Assembly: GCA_030849065.1 (NCBI GenBank) | Contig: JASAON010001658.1 | Location: 1 to 64,000 of the forward strand | DNA: 64,000 bases | Origin: Jaenimonas drosophilae | Lineage: Eukaryota; Euglenozoa; Kinetoplastea; Trypanosomatida; Trypanosomatidae | Reading direction: 5' to 3' | In this document: in pieces, positions 56,006 to 64,000 of the stretch | Layout of the letters: each line of letters starts with the position of its first letter | Position numbering within the stretch: position 1 is the first letter of the stretch | Program-made: the position numbers and the translations under genes | Notes under the pieces: model-generated | What the model was told of the DNA's origin: nothing | What the model saw: the letters and a program-made list of their open reading frames with translations, nothing else | The model's database searches: none

Positions 56006-59000
56006 ATGCCCACTACCTCCGTGGATGCGGATGGCTCAGACTCGGCCGCTGCTGCTTTAGGCCTCGTGCCTAAATTGCAGCTGGGCGGATGCGGCACCGG
56101 TGGTGGCTGGGGACTTGGCGAGCAGGTCTCCTGGCTTCCCCCCGCTGAAGAACAACAGCGCCAGAAGAAACGGATATACCAGTCCGTTCAGGATGCGCCA
56201 GGCTATGATCCCACGGCCGACAATAGGTCCTCCGACTTGGGTGGGGAAGATGATGTGGCCGACAGCGCTGCGGCAGTTCCCGTGACAACCTACGTTGCCC
56301 AAGCTGAGGATGATGATGACACCTTCGTCGACCACGGAAGTGTGGTGGCCCCTGTGACTCCACCCAGACTACTGGCGGGCGTCAAGCATCGTGGAACACC
56401 TTGTGCCACCTCTCAGGTGGTTGCCTCTGCCGGAGTGGGCAGTAGTACCCCCCTCCCACCAACCTCTGGCCCCCATCCACGTGGTTCCCCAGAGCCAAAA
56501 CGTTCAGCCCTGCGACCCGGTACAGCCAACGCCAGCGACACGGTTCCAGACACCGCTTCCAACGTGGGTCGGTCCAGCCTCACCTCCTCCATTGATCGAC
56601 TTCCCTACGACAACCCGTTTCCCATGACAAGCAAGAGCAGCAATTTGCGACCTGCCACATTTAGCGACTTTGCCCAGCAACATGCGGCCATGTCCAGCAG
56701 TAGCAAAACACCAGCACCCCAAGGTTCCGGGGCTCCCAGCGGACGAGCGGCACCTCCTGCCGCGAATGCTGCGGCCCCTCGCCGGGCAAATGGCGTTGCC
56801 GCACCGGCTGCATTCCGTATCTCGCCTTCCCCATCTCGCTTTGATGGAAGCTCCAAACCCAACGATGTTGAACAGAGCAGCGGTAGTCCCCAGGGACCAC
56901 CTCGGCCATCTCTTAGCCCCAGTACTGCAGTAGCCGGCCCTAGCACCGCATCATCCCCTAGTCCTGCTGTGCCTTCCCCCGTTGGCCCTCTTAGTCGCCT
57001 GGTGCCCACCTGGAATCCCCTACGCCTCCTCTCACGTCTGTCGATGCAGCACCCCGTGCAGTCCATGGTGATGTCCCCCGATGGACGTAGCGTCTGGACC
57101 GCTATTGGTGATGACCCCCTCACCCAGTTTGATATGAAGGGAGTAGAGCTCGAACAGAGCCGCACCATCTCCAACGTCACACAGGTCACTGCCCTTGCTG
57201 TAGTGAGCCTCACCGGCGTGGCCAAGTCCACGACCTTCAAGACAGCAACCCCCAAAACCAGCAAGTCCAAGAAATCTCCCTCATCGGTTAGCGGGCCAAG
57301 CACCAGTGCACGTGCAGCTGAGTCAGCTGCAGAGGAGGAGAACTACGTGCTGTGGTGTGGTCTCACACGTGGTGCTGTCGGCATAGTTGATTTGTCTGGT
57401 GCAAGTGAAGTAGGCTTCATTCGCGGCGCGCATACCCAAACCATCTCACGCGTGTGGAGCCCTGTAAAGGGGCGCGTTTGGACGGCTGGCCGCGACAAGT
57501 CTTTCAAGGTGTGGGACGCCCAAACACGACGGAAGCTGAAGAGTCGCAACATCGCTGCCATCGTCACGGGGGCTTGTGTGGTGAAGGAAACCGGCCACGT
57601 GTGGACTATGGCGGAGGACGATGCGTGTATTCGGGTGTTTGATCTTGGCGGAGAGAATGTTCGAGTAGCCTCCGCAAGTACCCGACGAGAACATGGTGAG
57701 CCTGCCTTGCTGCCGACCGCTGTAGTGGATAATGCCATTCGCATGCGTGGAGAGGTGTCCGTGCTCGAGTACTCCTCCGATGGCAATGTTGTGTGGGTAG
57801 GCCTTCGTGGACGAGGGACGGTCCTGATGGATCCCAACACCTTTGAACCCGTGGCGACCTTAGACCTCACCATCACCGCCGTAGCCTTCCACAAGAAGAC
57901 GGCGGTGGTCACTGGGCGTGGTGGGCTCATTGAGACGGAAGAGGACTGTGTGGCATTGCTCGACGTGACCAACCCCTTGTGTCCTTCCTTACTGTTCCTG
58001 GGCTCCGCCATGCCTGGGGTATGCTCCCCTATTGGCCTCTTGTTGTTCTCACACCCGCCAGTAGTTGCCATTGTTCATCACCTGGAACGTGCCCCGACGA
58101 ACCGAGTTGTCTCCATCGCCACATACGAAGAAACCAAAGCCCTGACGGAGTTGTCTGGGGCGCTCAAGGACCAGCCCATTGCCCCTCAAAAGAAGATCAA
58201 TGTTGGACGGCGTCCAACGGCACGTGCCGTGGAACCGCCACCGCCAACCGTCACCCCAGCCGCGGATCCTAGCCCACGATCGACGGGGTGCGCGCCTGTG
58301 AGTAGTACATCCCCCGCCGGAGGTCAGCCTGTGGCGGCACCCGCTCCGGTTGCTCGATCCGATGGTACTGTGGTTGCTGGCGCCGGCACCAACGTCATTT
58401 ATCGTCCGACAGTCCTCGGTGGGCGCCCCGAAGTGCAGGCCACCGTCTACCGAACAGGCCTGGCAGGACCTCTGCCGCCATCCCCGGAGGTGATGGCCTC
58501 ACTCTCAAAACTCAATCAAAAGGTTGATGAGTCCATGGGTCTCCTCACAAATCTGAGGCGCACCGAGGCCCCATTGTCGGACTTTGCCCATCTTCATCAG
58601 CAACTCACAAGCTGGATTCTTCAAGAGGGTGGAGTGGAGCAGGAGGCGGCACCACTCAGCCCAGAAGAGGTGCTTGAGATACATGGAGAGTACACGACAC
58701 CGGAGGGACGGGCAGGTGGTATTGCCGTGGCGAAGTTGCTCAAGCTCAGTCGGCTTCGGCGAACGCAGGAGGCAGAGATCAACCCACGCGGGGACTTCGC
58801 TGGCACAGGGGCTGCAGATGCTCACCCAACAGTCCCATTGACATCGGAAGCCCGTAGGGAGGATAGTTATGGCTCCAGCATGCACTTGGTTGGCGGTGCA
58901 GAGTCGGATAGCGTCTCACAGACTACTCAACTCCGCGAGACGGAGGCGGCTGCCATGGCCCAGTGGGCGGAGCAGGTGTCACGATCGAATGCCGAGGTCC

Positions 59001-61405
59001 GACGAGCCTCCGAGCGACAGCTTCGCAGCCTGCAGAAGCACAACCAGCGCATTTCAGACCGCAACGAGGCCTACGTGTTGGGCCTCACCCGCATTCAGCA
59101 GTCTGTCTGTACGTACGGGCAATGCCTGCTCGATGAGCTGGATGGTTCAGAATCACTGGACCAGGACAGAGAAGGGAAGTCTCAGCGGCAGCTGCAACTG
59201 TCTGCGGCACTCGCAGAGTCGGCCAAGCGCATGGGAGATTTGAACTCGTCCTGCTCCGTGGCAGAAATCAACAATGCCGTGAACAGTGTCGGGAAGGCAC
59301 TTGCCAGCCTTGTTGCCGCTCAGCAGCAATTCTCACGCTCCTTCCCACGACGCGGCAGCCACCTCACTCGCGACGTTTCATCCCCACCCACGACTAATGG
59401 ATGGCCAACGCACGGCTTCTCTCCAGAGCGTGGCAACTCCCCTACTCTGTCTCCAGTACCACGGGCAAGCCTGGAACTTGATGGGGTGAGCTCTGTAGAT
59501 GCCAAGCAGACGACCCAACGGCAGGCGGAGGCGGCAATTCAAGATCGAGTGACGGCACTGGAGAGCTTTGTTCCCAACATTCATCGGACATGGAGTAGGG
59601 TGGAGGATATGCGACGAGTGATGCTGCTCGCCTATTCCAACGGTGTTCTTCCTGACCTCAACGAGGACTTTACGCAGTGCATTCTCTTGGCTGATTTGAT
59701 GGTGGCCCAGGTGATGATCGACGTTTGCCGCGAGGAGTCCATCTTGGCCATGGCGGAGGCACTGTACGAGATAAAGGATAGAAGCAGCCCGGATGAGCGC
59801 CCCGCACAAGCCCACCGTAGCCATCGAGCCGAGGACTCACTTGAACGCTCCACGGGAACCTTGACGGAGCATTCAGAACATCGACCAACACGCCTCGTCG
59901 CCTCCGCCCTGGACGTGCAGAATGGGGATGGGCAGCATCCATCCATGACAACAACGGATGAGATGGCTCCCAACCTTGTGTTCGATACAGCACCAGGGAA
60001 GCTGGTGGCGCTCTCCATCGACATGGAGTCCATCACGTCCCGTATTCGAGCAGGGCTCCTTCGCCAACGTGAAGATGCCCCACCCGCTCTGCTTCAGTAC
60101 ATTGAGGAGGCTGTGGCCAAGTGTGGTCCGCAGAGCAGTCGCTCCTCCATGAGGTCCAGCGCCGGCATGACGGAGAAGCCCTTTCTTGGCTTTCTATCCA
60201 TGACGGAACCCCTGCGTACGTCTGAGGGTCGCCTGCGTGGGCTGCTCTACTGGTCTCATATTGCCCTCCATCTCATCACAGAGTGCATGCAGTGCGTGGA
60301 GTCCCTCCTGTTTCCACATGCAAAACCCAGCGCCAGCAACGGAACCCCCTCCTCTGGCAGACCTTCCGCCGGGGCACCAATCACACGCACGATGAGCCGC
60401 CAAAACTTTCTTCTGCTGAGCCAGCGCATGGGGGATTGGTCCATTCTCATTGGAGATATCGAACAAAACGCATCCTCACTCCGTCAGAGTATCACCGTCT
60501 CTCAGCTCATTGGCCAGGGAGCCACATCCCACGCAACCTCTCAGCGTCCCTCCAACGTCAATCGTCTTGTGCACGGAGGAAGCAGCGGGCCCAACGCCAC
60601 CTGGCTGTCTCATGCTGCAGGCTCCCACCGAGAAGGTCCAGCATCTGATGTTGTGTTGGACGCAGATGGTGCCGCCAACCGCTATCCCAGTGGTGCCCAC
60701 GTACATCACGTCGATCCGACCCCATCCCCACCCGATCTGGATGCCAATGACGCCGACGAGGTTGTTGGGTCGCGATCCTCCGGCTGGCTTCCCATCCTGG
60801 AATGCTACCTGCAACTTGTTATGCAGAGCGCGATTCATCCACCCTTGCTGTTCTTTTCGGCTGAAGAGGAGAAGGCGGCCGCTACCGGTGATGTGTCGGT
60901 CGATTGGCAGAGCTACTTGGATGAGATTGCCGAATCGTCGGAAGAAATCTGCATGAAAACGGGCCATTTGAAGGTGTACTGTACCGTGCTGGAGCAACGT
61001 ATAAGCGACCTCACCGAGGAGAACATGAGCATCAAGCAGGAGCAAGACTCCTCATCCGCCGCCGCGGCCAACGCCGTGACTTCCATGAGCGCAGGGCATC
61101 CTCGAGGGAGCGGCCACGTGAAGCTGAGCTCCTTCTCGGGGAATGGCGAGGGTGGGCTAACGGGAGGCCTCATGAACAGTAGCGAGACCTCTCATGGAGG
61201 GCTGTCTAGCACCACACCACTTGGAGAGGATGATGTGCTGATTAGCCCACCTTCCGCTCCCGGATCAACACGGCGATCCGGCATGCTGGACCCTCGAGAC
61301 GCGCTGGATGGGGGAGCTGCGTTGAAGAAGCGGAAGCGCACCGGGGGCTACGGTGGAGCAGTCATGGAGCGCTACATCCTAGACTTTTGCAAGGGCAACT
61401 ACTGA
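56006..61405 (+). CDS. Giant WD40-like/coiled-coil protein
   Basis: The 1799-aa protein has a disordered Ser/Pro-rich N-terminus (1-340). A WD40-like propeller follows at about 345-705, with HPVQSMVMSPDGRSVWTAIG, VWTAGRDKSFKVWDAQ, VWTMAEDDACIRVFDLG and VVWVGLRGRGTVLMD. A Pro/Ala-rich linker (720-820) leads to helical and coiled-coil segments at about 820-1130 (EQVSRSNAEVRRASERQLR) and 1220-1260. Further helices and low-complexity parts precede a basic C-terminus with KKRKRTGGYGG. The combination is similar in outline to the 13-18 kb propeller genes but with no obvious sequence repeat in common. No enzymatic motif is seen. A scaffold role, perhaps in the flagellum or trafficking, is a guess. 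Confidence 0.8.
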   Translation: MPTTSVDADGSDSAAAALGLVPKLQLGGCGTGGGWGLGEQVSWLPPAEEQQRQKKRIYQSVQDAPGYDPTADNRSSDLGGEDDVADSAAAVPVTTYVAQAEDDDDTFVDHGSVVAPVTPPRLLAGVKHRGTPCATSQVVASAGVGSSTPLPPTSGPHPRGSPEPKRSALRPGTANASDTVPDTASNVGRSSLTSSIDRLPYDNPFPMTSKSSNLRPATFSDFAQQHAAMSSSSKTPAPQGSGAPSGRAAPPAANAAAPRRANGVAAPAAFRISPSPSRFDGSSKPNDVEQSSGSPQGPPRPSLSPSTAVAGPSTASSPSPAVPSPVGPLSRLVPTWNPLRLLSRLSMQHPVQSMVMSPDGRSVWTAIGDDPLTQFDMKGVELEQSRTISNVTQVTALAVVSLTGVAKSTTFKTATPKTSKSKKSPSSVSGPSTSARAAESAAEEENYVLWCGLTRGAVGIVDLSGASEVGFIRGAHTQTISRVWSPVKGRVWTAGRDKSFKVWDAQTRRKLKSRNIAAIVTGACVVKETGHVWTMAEDDACIRVFDLGGENVRVASASTRREHGEPALLPTAVVDNAIRMRGEVSVLEYSSDGNVVWVGLRGRGTVLMDPNTFEPVATLDLTITAVAFHKKTAVVTGRGGLIETEEDCVALLDVTNPLCPSLLFLGSAMPGVCSPIGLLLFSHPPVVAIVHHLERAPTNRVVSIATYEETKALTELSGALKDQPIAPQKKINVGRRPTARAVEPPPPTVTPAADPSPRSTGCAPVSSTSPAGGQPVAAPAPVARSDGTVVAGAGTNVIYRPTVLGGRPEVQATVYRTGLAGPLPPSPEVMASLSKLNQKVDESMGLLTNLRRTEAPLSDFAHLHQQLTSWILQEGGVEQEAAPLSPEEVLEIHGEYTTPEGRAGGIAVAKLLKLSRLRRTQEAEINPRGDFAGTGAADAHPTVPLTSEARREDSYGSSMHLVGGAESDSVSQTTQLRETEAAAMAQWAEQVSRSNAEVRRASERQLRSLQKHNQRISDRNEAYVLGLTRIQQSVCTYGQCLLDELDGSESLDQDREGKSQRQLQLSAALAESAKRMGDLNSSCSVAEINNAVNSVGKALASLVAAQQQFSRSFPRRGSHLTRDVSSPPTTNGWPTHGFSPERGNSPTLSPVPRASLELDGVSSVDAKQTTQRQAEAAIQDRVTALESFVPNIHRTWSRVEDMRRVMLLAYSNGVLPDLNEDFTQCILLADLMVAQVMIDVCREESILAMAEALYEIKDRSSPDERPAQAHRSHRAEDSLERSTGTLTEHSEHRPTRLVASALDVQNGDGQHPSMTTTDEMAPNLVFDTAPGKLVALSIDMESITSRIRAGLLRQREDAPPALLQYIEEAVAKCGPQSSRSSMRSSAGMTEKPFLGFLSMTEPLRTSEGRLRGLLYWSHIALHLITECMQCVESLLFPHAKPSASNGTPSSGRPSAGAPITRTMSRQNFLLLSQRMGDWSILIGDIEQNASSLRQSITVSQLIGQGATSHATSQRPSNVNRLVHGGSSGPNATWLSHAAGSHREGPASDVVLDADGAANRYPSGAHVHHVDPTPSPPDLDANDADEVVGSRSSGWLPILECYLQLVMQSAIHPPLLFFSAEEEKAAATGDVSVDWQSYLDEIAESSEEICMKTGHLKVYCTVLEQRISDLTEENMSIKQEQDSSSAAAANAVTSMSAGHPRGSGHVKLSSFSGNGEGGLTGGLMNSSETSHGGLSSTTPLGEDDVLISPPSAPGSTRRSGMLDPRDALDGGAALKKRKRTGGYGGAVMERYILDFCKGNY

Positions 61406-61740
61406 GCTGCCCGAGCAACACACAGACATCCACACACATATACACGAGGAAAACTTGGTTACTGAAAAGATGGCGTCAGCTTTTTTTCTGCACCCCAGAC
61501 ATCTTCTGCTCTCCCCGTGAATAAGGATGAAGATACGGAGCGTTGTGACAGCACTCTTCAATTGCGGACGCGTGGTTCATCGATCTGCGCAAGAAAGCAA
61601 AAAAAAAAGAAGAAGTGAAGAGACAGAAAACAGCTGATACCCGTTCGACCCTCCTCCCATGTGTTCGTAGAATCCATCATTCACTCCCGTCATCCACTCT
61701 CTTTCGACTTGCTCGTTATGGTCCCTAAACTGGACTTCCA

Positions 61741-61754
61741 TTTTTTTTTTTTAG
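61741..61754 (+). promoter_or_regulatory. T12-AG splice acceptor-like site
   Basis: Twelve T residues run directly into AG. It is the most canonical-looking acceptor in the window but is far from any gene start, so it may define a long 5' leader or an unseen short RNA. Confidence 0.5.
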
Positions 61755-61919
61755 TGCGTCGTGCTGCTTGAACCTTTTTCATTTTGTTTTTCTACTCCTC
61801 TCGGCCCCTCATCGTGTTGCCTCGTGGCGCGCTACTTTTGTGTGGGAGATACCAGTAGCCACAGAGCTGTGCCGAACTCAACTGATACGTCTCCGAAGCT
61901 TACCATACCATACCAATTC

Positions 61920-61942
61920 AAACAACAACAACAACAACAACA
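61920..61942 (+). repeat. (AAC)n microsatellite
   Basis: Seven to eight AAC triplets in non-coding sequence. The same triplet, or its complement GTT, recurs across the window in both coding and intergenic DNA. Confidence 0.8.
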
Positions 61943-62138
61943 GCAACGGAACGCAGATTCAGAATCTTCCCTTTAGAGGAATGATGCTGCGCCATATCGC
62001 TGCACTGGTGCTGTATTGCTGCTAGCATCACCACCTATATGATTGTACTACACCAACACTCACACACATTGATCTTGTCTCACTCTCCTTTTGTTCTGAA
62101 TAGGCACTGTTCCTGGTAAACCCAGAGTATTGATAGCT

Positions 62139-63065
62139 ATGGATCGGCTAACCATTCCACGTCATGCCTCCATTCTTGTTCAGCCCGTGAACATGGAGGA
62201 CTACCCAGACTATGCTATATTGTCTGTGGCTAACAACCGACCTGGACTGGCACTGCTGGAGTACGAGGTCACTCGTGGAATCCGCTATGCCGCCATCACA
62301 GGCTATGCCCTCTCCGTGGCCTACTTCTACGGCGTTCATCGTCTACGGCTGCCATTCTCGGAGCGTCCTCTTGCCAAGCTTCACCACTTCTTTTACCCTA
62401 GCGCGGCGTATAGCACCCCAGTCGGGGCGGTACTGGGTGGGCTCCACTGCGCCTCTGTGACGACGATGGAGGTGGAGGAGGGGAGGATGCAACAGCGGTT
62501 AGATCAGGAGTTATCAGCCGCTCGAGACACCATGGCTCATTACGAACATCGTCAGCAGCAAGCATTGAAGTACCTTTCTGAAGCCTACGGCGAAACACGT
62601 CTGCGGTTGTGGAAGGCTGCCCATCGTACATGTCAATGGCTCGGCCACCCCCTCGTCCCTCCGTCCAATGGCGTGGTGGGGGAGCTTCCCGCGAGCATTG
62701 GCAACCAGATTCAGCGCGTCGGACTTTCCCGTTCACGCAGCTCGGTGGACGAGTGGCTCATCCCTGGAAGTGTTAGCTGGATCTCCAGGAACACCACCGT
62801 CCACGACCCGCACTTCTACGACAACGGACGCTACTCCAAGGGCCAGATGGATGTGCTCGTGAGTGAGGTGATGCAACGTCGTAGCTCCCCTGTGGAGGAC
62901 AGGTGGCTGCGCACGGCAGCGCGCTTTGCCTTCATGGGTGCCTGTGGAACCGTACTCACGTGGAACTCAGGTGGGGCGCTCTACCGCCTCAGCATGGGCG
63001 TGGGTCTTGGTGTGACCGTTGCGTCCGTCGTTTCCTCCGCACGGCTCGACGAACTGGGGGAGTAG
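62139..63065 (+). CDS. Membrane protein, probably mitochondrial, unrecognised
   Basis: The 308-aa protein starts at the ATG at 62139. A hydrophobic segment at about 50-66 (YAAITGYALSVAYFYGV) and a Gly-rich one at the C-terminus (ARFAFMGACGTVLTW, then MGVGLGVTVASVVSSA) flank a long soluble middle with an amphipathic helix (GRMQQRLDQELSAARDTMAH). Two TM anchors with a central coiled part suit an inner-membrane or organelle-shape protein, but no family is recognised. Frame and codon use support a real gene. Confidence 0.68.
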   Translation: MDRLTIPRHASILVQPVNMEDYPDYAILSVANNRPGLALLEYEVTRGIRYAAITGYALSVAYFYGVHRLRLPFSERPLAKLHHFFYPSAAYSTPVGAVLGGLHCASVTTMEVEEGRMQQRLDQELSAARDTMAHYEHRQQQALKYLSEAYGETRLRLWKAAHRTCQWLGHPLVPPSNGVVGELPASIGNQIQRVGLSRSRSSVDEWLIPGSVSWISRNTTVHDPHFYDNGRYSKGQMDVLVSEVMQRRSSPVEDRWLRTAARFAFMGACGTVLTWNSGGALYRLSMGVGLGVTVASVVSSARLDELGE

Positions 63066-63356
63066 CCAACGTGGCCACACCCCTTCTGACTAAACCCCTC
63101 TCGTCACAACAATGGCTTCCACCCTGAGTTGGTCAATGATCACTCTCACTATGAGATTTGATGGAGATTTGCCGTGTTGTGCATGTCGTACTCAATCCAA
63201 CTGTTGCTTCTGTTCCTTGCGTTGGTAAAGGTTGGTTGCTCATCATCGACGACCGCGTGAGTAAAAGTGTGGGTGAGTGTGCGTGTGTGGTTCGAACAAA
63301 CGTTCCACTGACCCATTTGCTGCGTTTAGGTGAAAGGCTGCCCCCACTCCTTCATC
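63066..63356 (+). other. Intergenic region before capping protein alpha
   Basis: This 291-nt gap has no supportable gene. T/C-rich stretches and TGCGTTTAG at 63320-63328 are acceptor candidates. GGTTCGAAC at 63289-63297 resembles a tRNA B box, but no cloverleaf can be built around it. Confidence 0.35.
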
Positions 63357-64000
63357 ATGGACGATGCTAGCGACTCCATCATTGCCATAGTCCGAGCCCT
63401 CATCCTCGCCGCTCCGCCGGGACACCTTCCTCAAGTAGTGGCCCACTTGGCGGAGGTGGTGAATGACGATGAGCTCCTCGGTGATGTGTACCCTCCTCTC
63501 TGTCTCGAGTACCTACAGCAACATGGTGCGGTTCTTCTACTCCCCGTCAGTCGTCTCAAGGGACCGTCGTTTGCAGCCCTTACACCAGCTCCAGGTCACA
63601 ACTACGTGAGGATCGTGGCATCCAACCTCACGTCTCTCGCCACATGGATTCGACGCATCGCGGAGCTTCCGGATGTGGAGCGTGCACGATACTTGGGCAT
63701 GGACGCAGGTGGTGCAAATGAGGGTGATGGCGCGCTGGTGTGGTCACTCCTCGACCCGGAAGCCCAGCTCGCGGAGGAGGTGGAGGCATATTTTCACGAT
63801 CGCCGCTGTATCGACGTGGGTGAGGACGAGGTGCGGTACGACGTGGAGGCATGCGCAGGTTGCACAAGTGGCGATGCACAGGAAGAGGAGAGCGGCAACC
63901 TCTTTGCGGACCTCGTCGAGTGTTTTGGCTTTGAGCACTTGGATAGCGTCTTCTTCAGCCTTCGTGATGGAATTTATGTGGAGGTGGACCCGGTGGAGGG
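63357..64000 (+). CDS. CAPZA: F-actin capping protein alpha subunit, 5' part (runs off window)
   Basis: The frame starts at the ATG at 63357 and stays open for at least 214 codons to the window edge, so the C-terminus is missing. The start, IIAIVRALILAAPPGHLPQV followed by NDDELLGDVYPPLCLEYL, matches the opening of CapZ alpha (a hydrophobic helix, A-P-P-G, then N-N/D-D-x-L-L). The rest is more divergent. With the beta subunit, alpha caps barbed ends of actin filaments. The actin-binding C-terminal tentacle lies outside the window. The 291-nt region before the gene has a TTGCTTCTGTTCCTTGCG tract near 63202-63219 and nothing else I can support. Confidence 0.8.
   Translation, partial: MDDASDSIIAIVRALILAAPPGHLPQVVAHLAEVVNDDELLGDVYPPLCLEYLQQHGAVLLLPVSRLKGPSFAALTPAPGHNYVRIVASNLTSLATWIRRIAELPDVERARYLGMDAGGANEGDGALVWSLLDPEAQLAEEVEAYFHDRRCIDVGEDEVRYDVEACAGCTSGDAQEEESGNLFADLVECFGFEHLDSVFFSLRDGIYVEVDPVE

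Larger units (their letters stand above)
61406..62138 (+). other. Long intergenic region, two possible acceptors
   Basis: A 733-nt gap with no credible gene. A very strong acceptor (T12 then AG at 61753-61754) lies 385 nt upstream of the next ATG, and a second tract, CTCTCCTTTTGTTCTGAATAG, ends only 35 nt upstream of it. An (AAC)n repeat lies at 61920-61942, and a 14-codon frame starts at 61981. Use of the first acceptor would give an mRNA with a long 5' leader containing that short upstream frame. Confidence 0.5.

Noticed and set aside
63289..63297. GGTTCGAAC resembling a tRNA B box
   Set aside because: The flanks cannot form a T stem (GTGTG against AAACG), and no A box or acceptor stem is found at the right distance.
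1..64000. CRISPR arrays, insertion sequences, retroposons, viral genes
   Set aside because: No spaced direct repeats, transposase, reverse transcriptase or viral protein was seen; the only repeats are coding minisatellites, microsatellites and homopolymers.

Overview
The window reads as nuclear DNA of a kinetoplastid protist (trypanosomatid or bodonid). All convincing genes, about 29, are intronless and lie on the + strand. They are separated by roughly 100-700 nt, and most are preceded by a pyrimidine- or GTT-rich tract ending in AG, as expected for polycistronic transcription with spliced-leader trans-splicing. The standard nuclear code is used, with TAA, TAG and TGA all serving as stops. 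Ribosomal protein eL18 looks kinetoplastid, and an axonemal inner-arm dynein light chain (DNALI1/p28) implies a motile flagellum. I cannot fix the species; a free-living bodonid such as Bodo is possible. No tRNA, rRNA, CRISPR array, transposon or strand switch was found.

Layout. 0-13 kb: a 1281-aa glutamate-rich protein, DNALI1, a degenerate DegT-like PLP-fold protein, a BCS1-type AAA ATPase, a PPR protein and an F-box protein. 13-19.3 kb: three consecutive related genes, two of them beta-propeller + coiled coil + long polyproline tail, the third a polyproline tail without propeller. 19.5-28 kb: a DDAH-fold protein that appears to lack its catalytic Cys, a disordered protein, a probable mitochondrial membrane protein, a MOZART1-like micropeptide, 3-hydroxybutyrate dehydrogenase, an ADCK1-like ABC1 kinase and a Cwc15-like splicing factor. 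28.2-31.5 kb: one doubtful ORF, then about 3 kb of G/C homopolymer-ridden sequence with an N, most likely an assembly or sequencing artefact. 31.5-37.2 kb: a more AT-rich block with a C2-domain protein, a multi-spanning membrane protein and a TMF-like golgin. 37.3-56 kb: a histidine phosphatase, an ASCC3/Slh1 tandem helicase with an added N-terminal Cys/Trp module, an unknown protein, CCDC124, a coiled-coil protein, a two-TM protein, an AlgH-domain protein, eL18 and eS12. 56-64 kb: a 1799-aa WD40-like/coiled-coil protein, a probable membrane protein and the 5' part of F-actin capping protein alpha, cut by the window edge.

Functional themes. Co-transcription in kinetoplastids does not imply shared function, so clustering must be read with caution. 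Still, ASCC3 (collided-ribosome rescue), CCDC124 (ribosome hibernation), eL18 and eS12 lie within 16 kb. The strongest candidate for something undescribed is the 13.1-19.3 kb propeller/polyproline cluster: two members share a C-terminal Trp/Tyr box, and two carry near-identical stretches of repeat DNA. Two enzyme folds that seem to have lost catalytic residues, and a MOZART1-like protein, are also worth attention.
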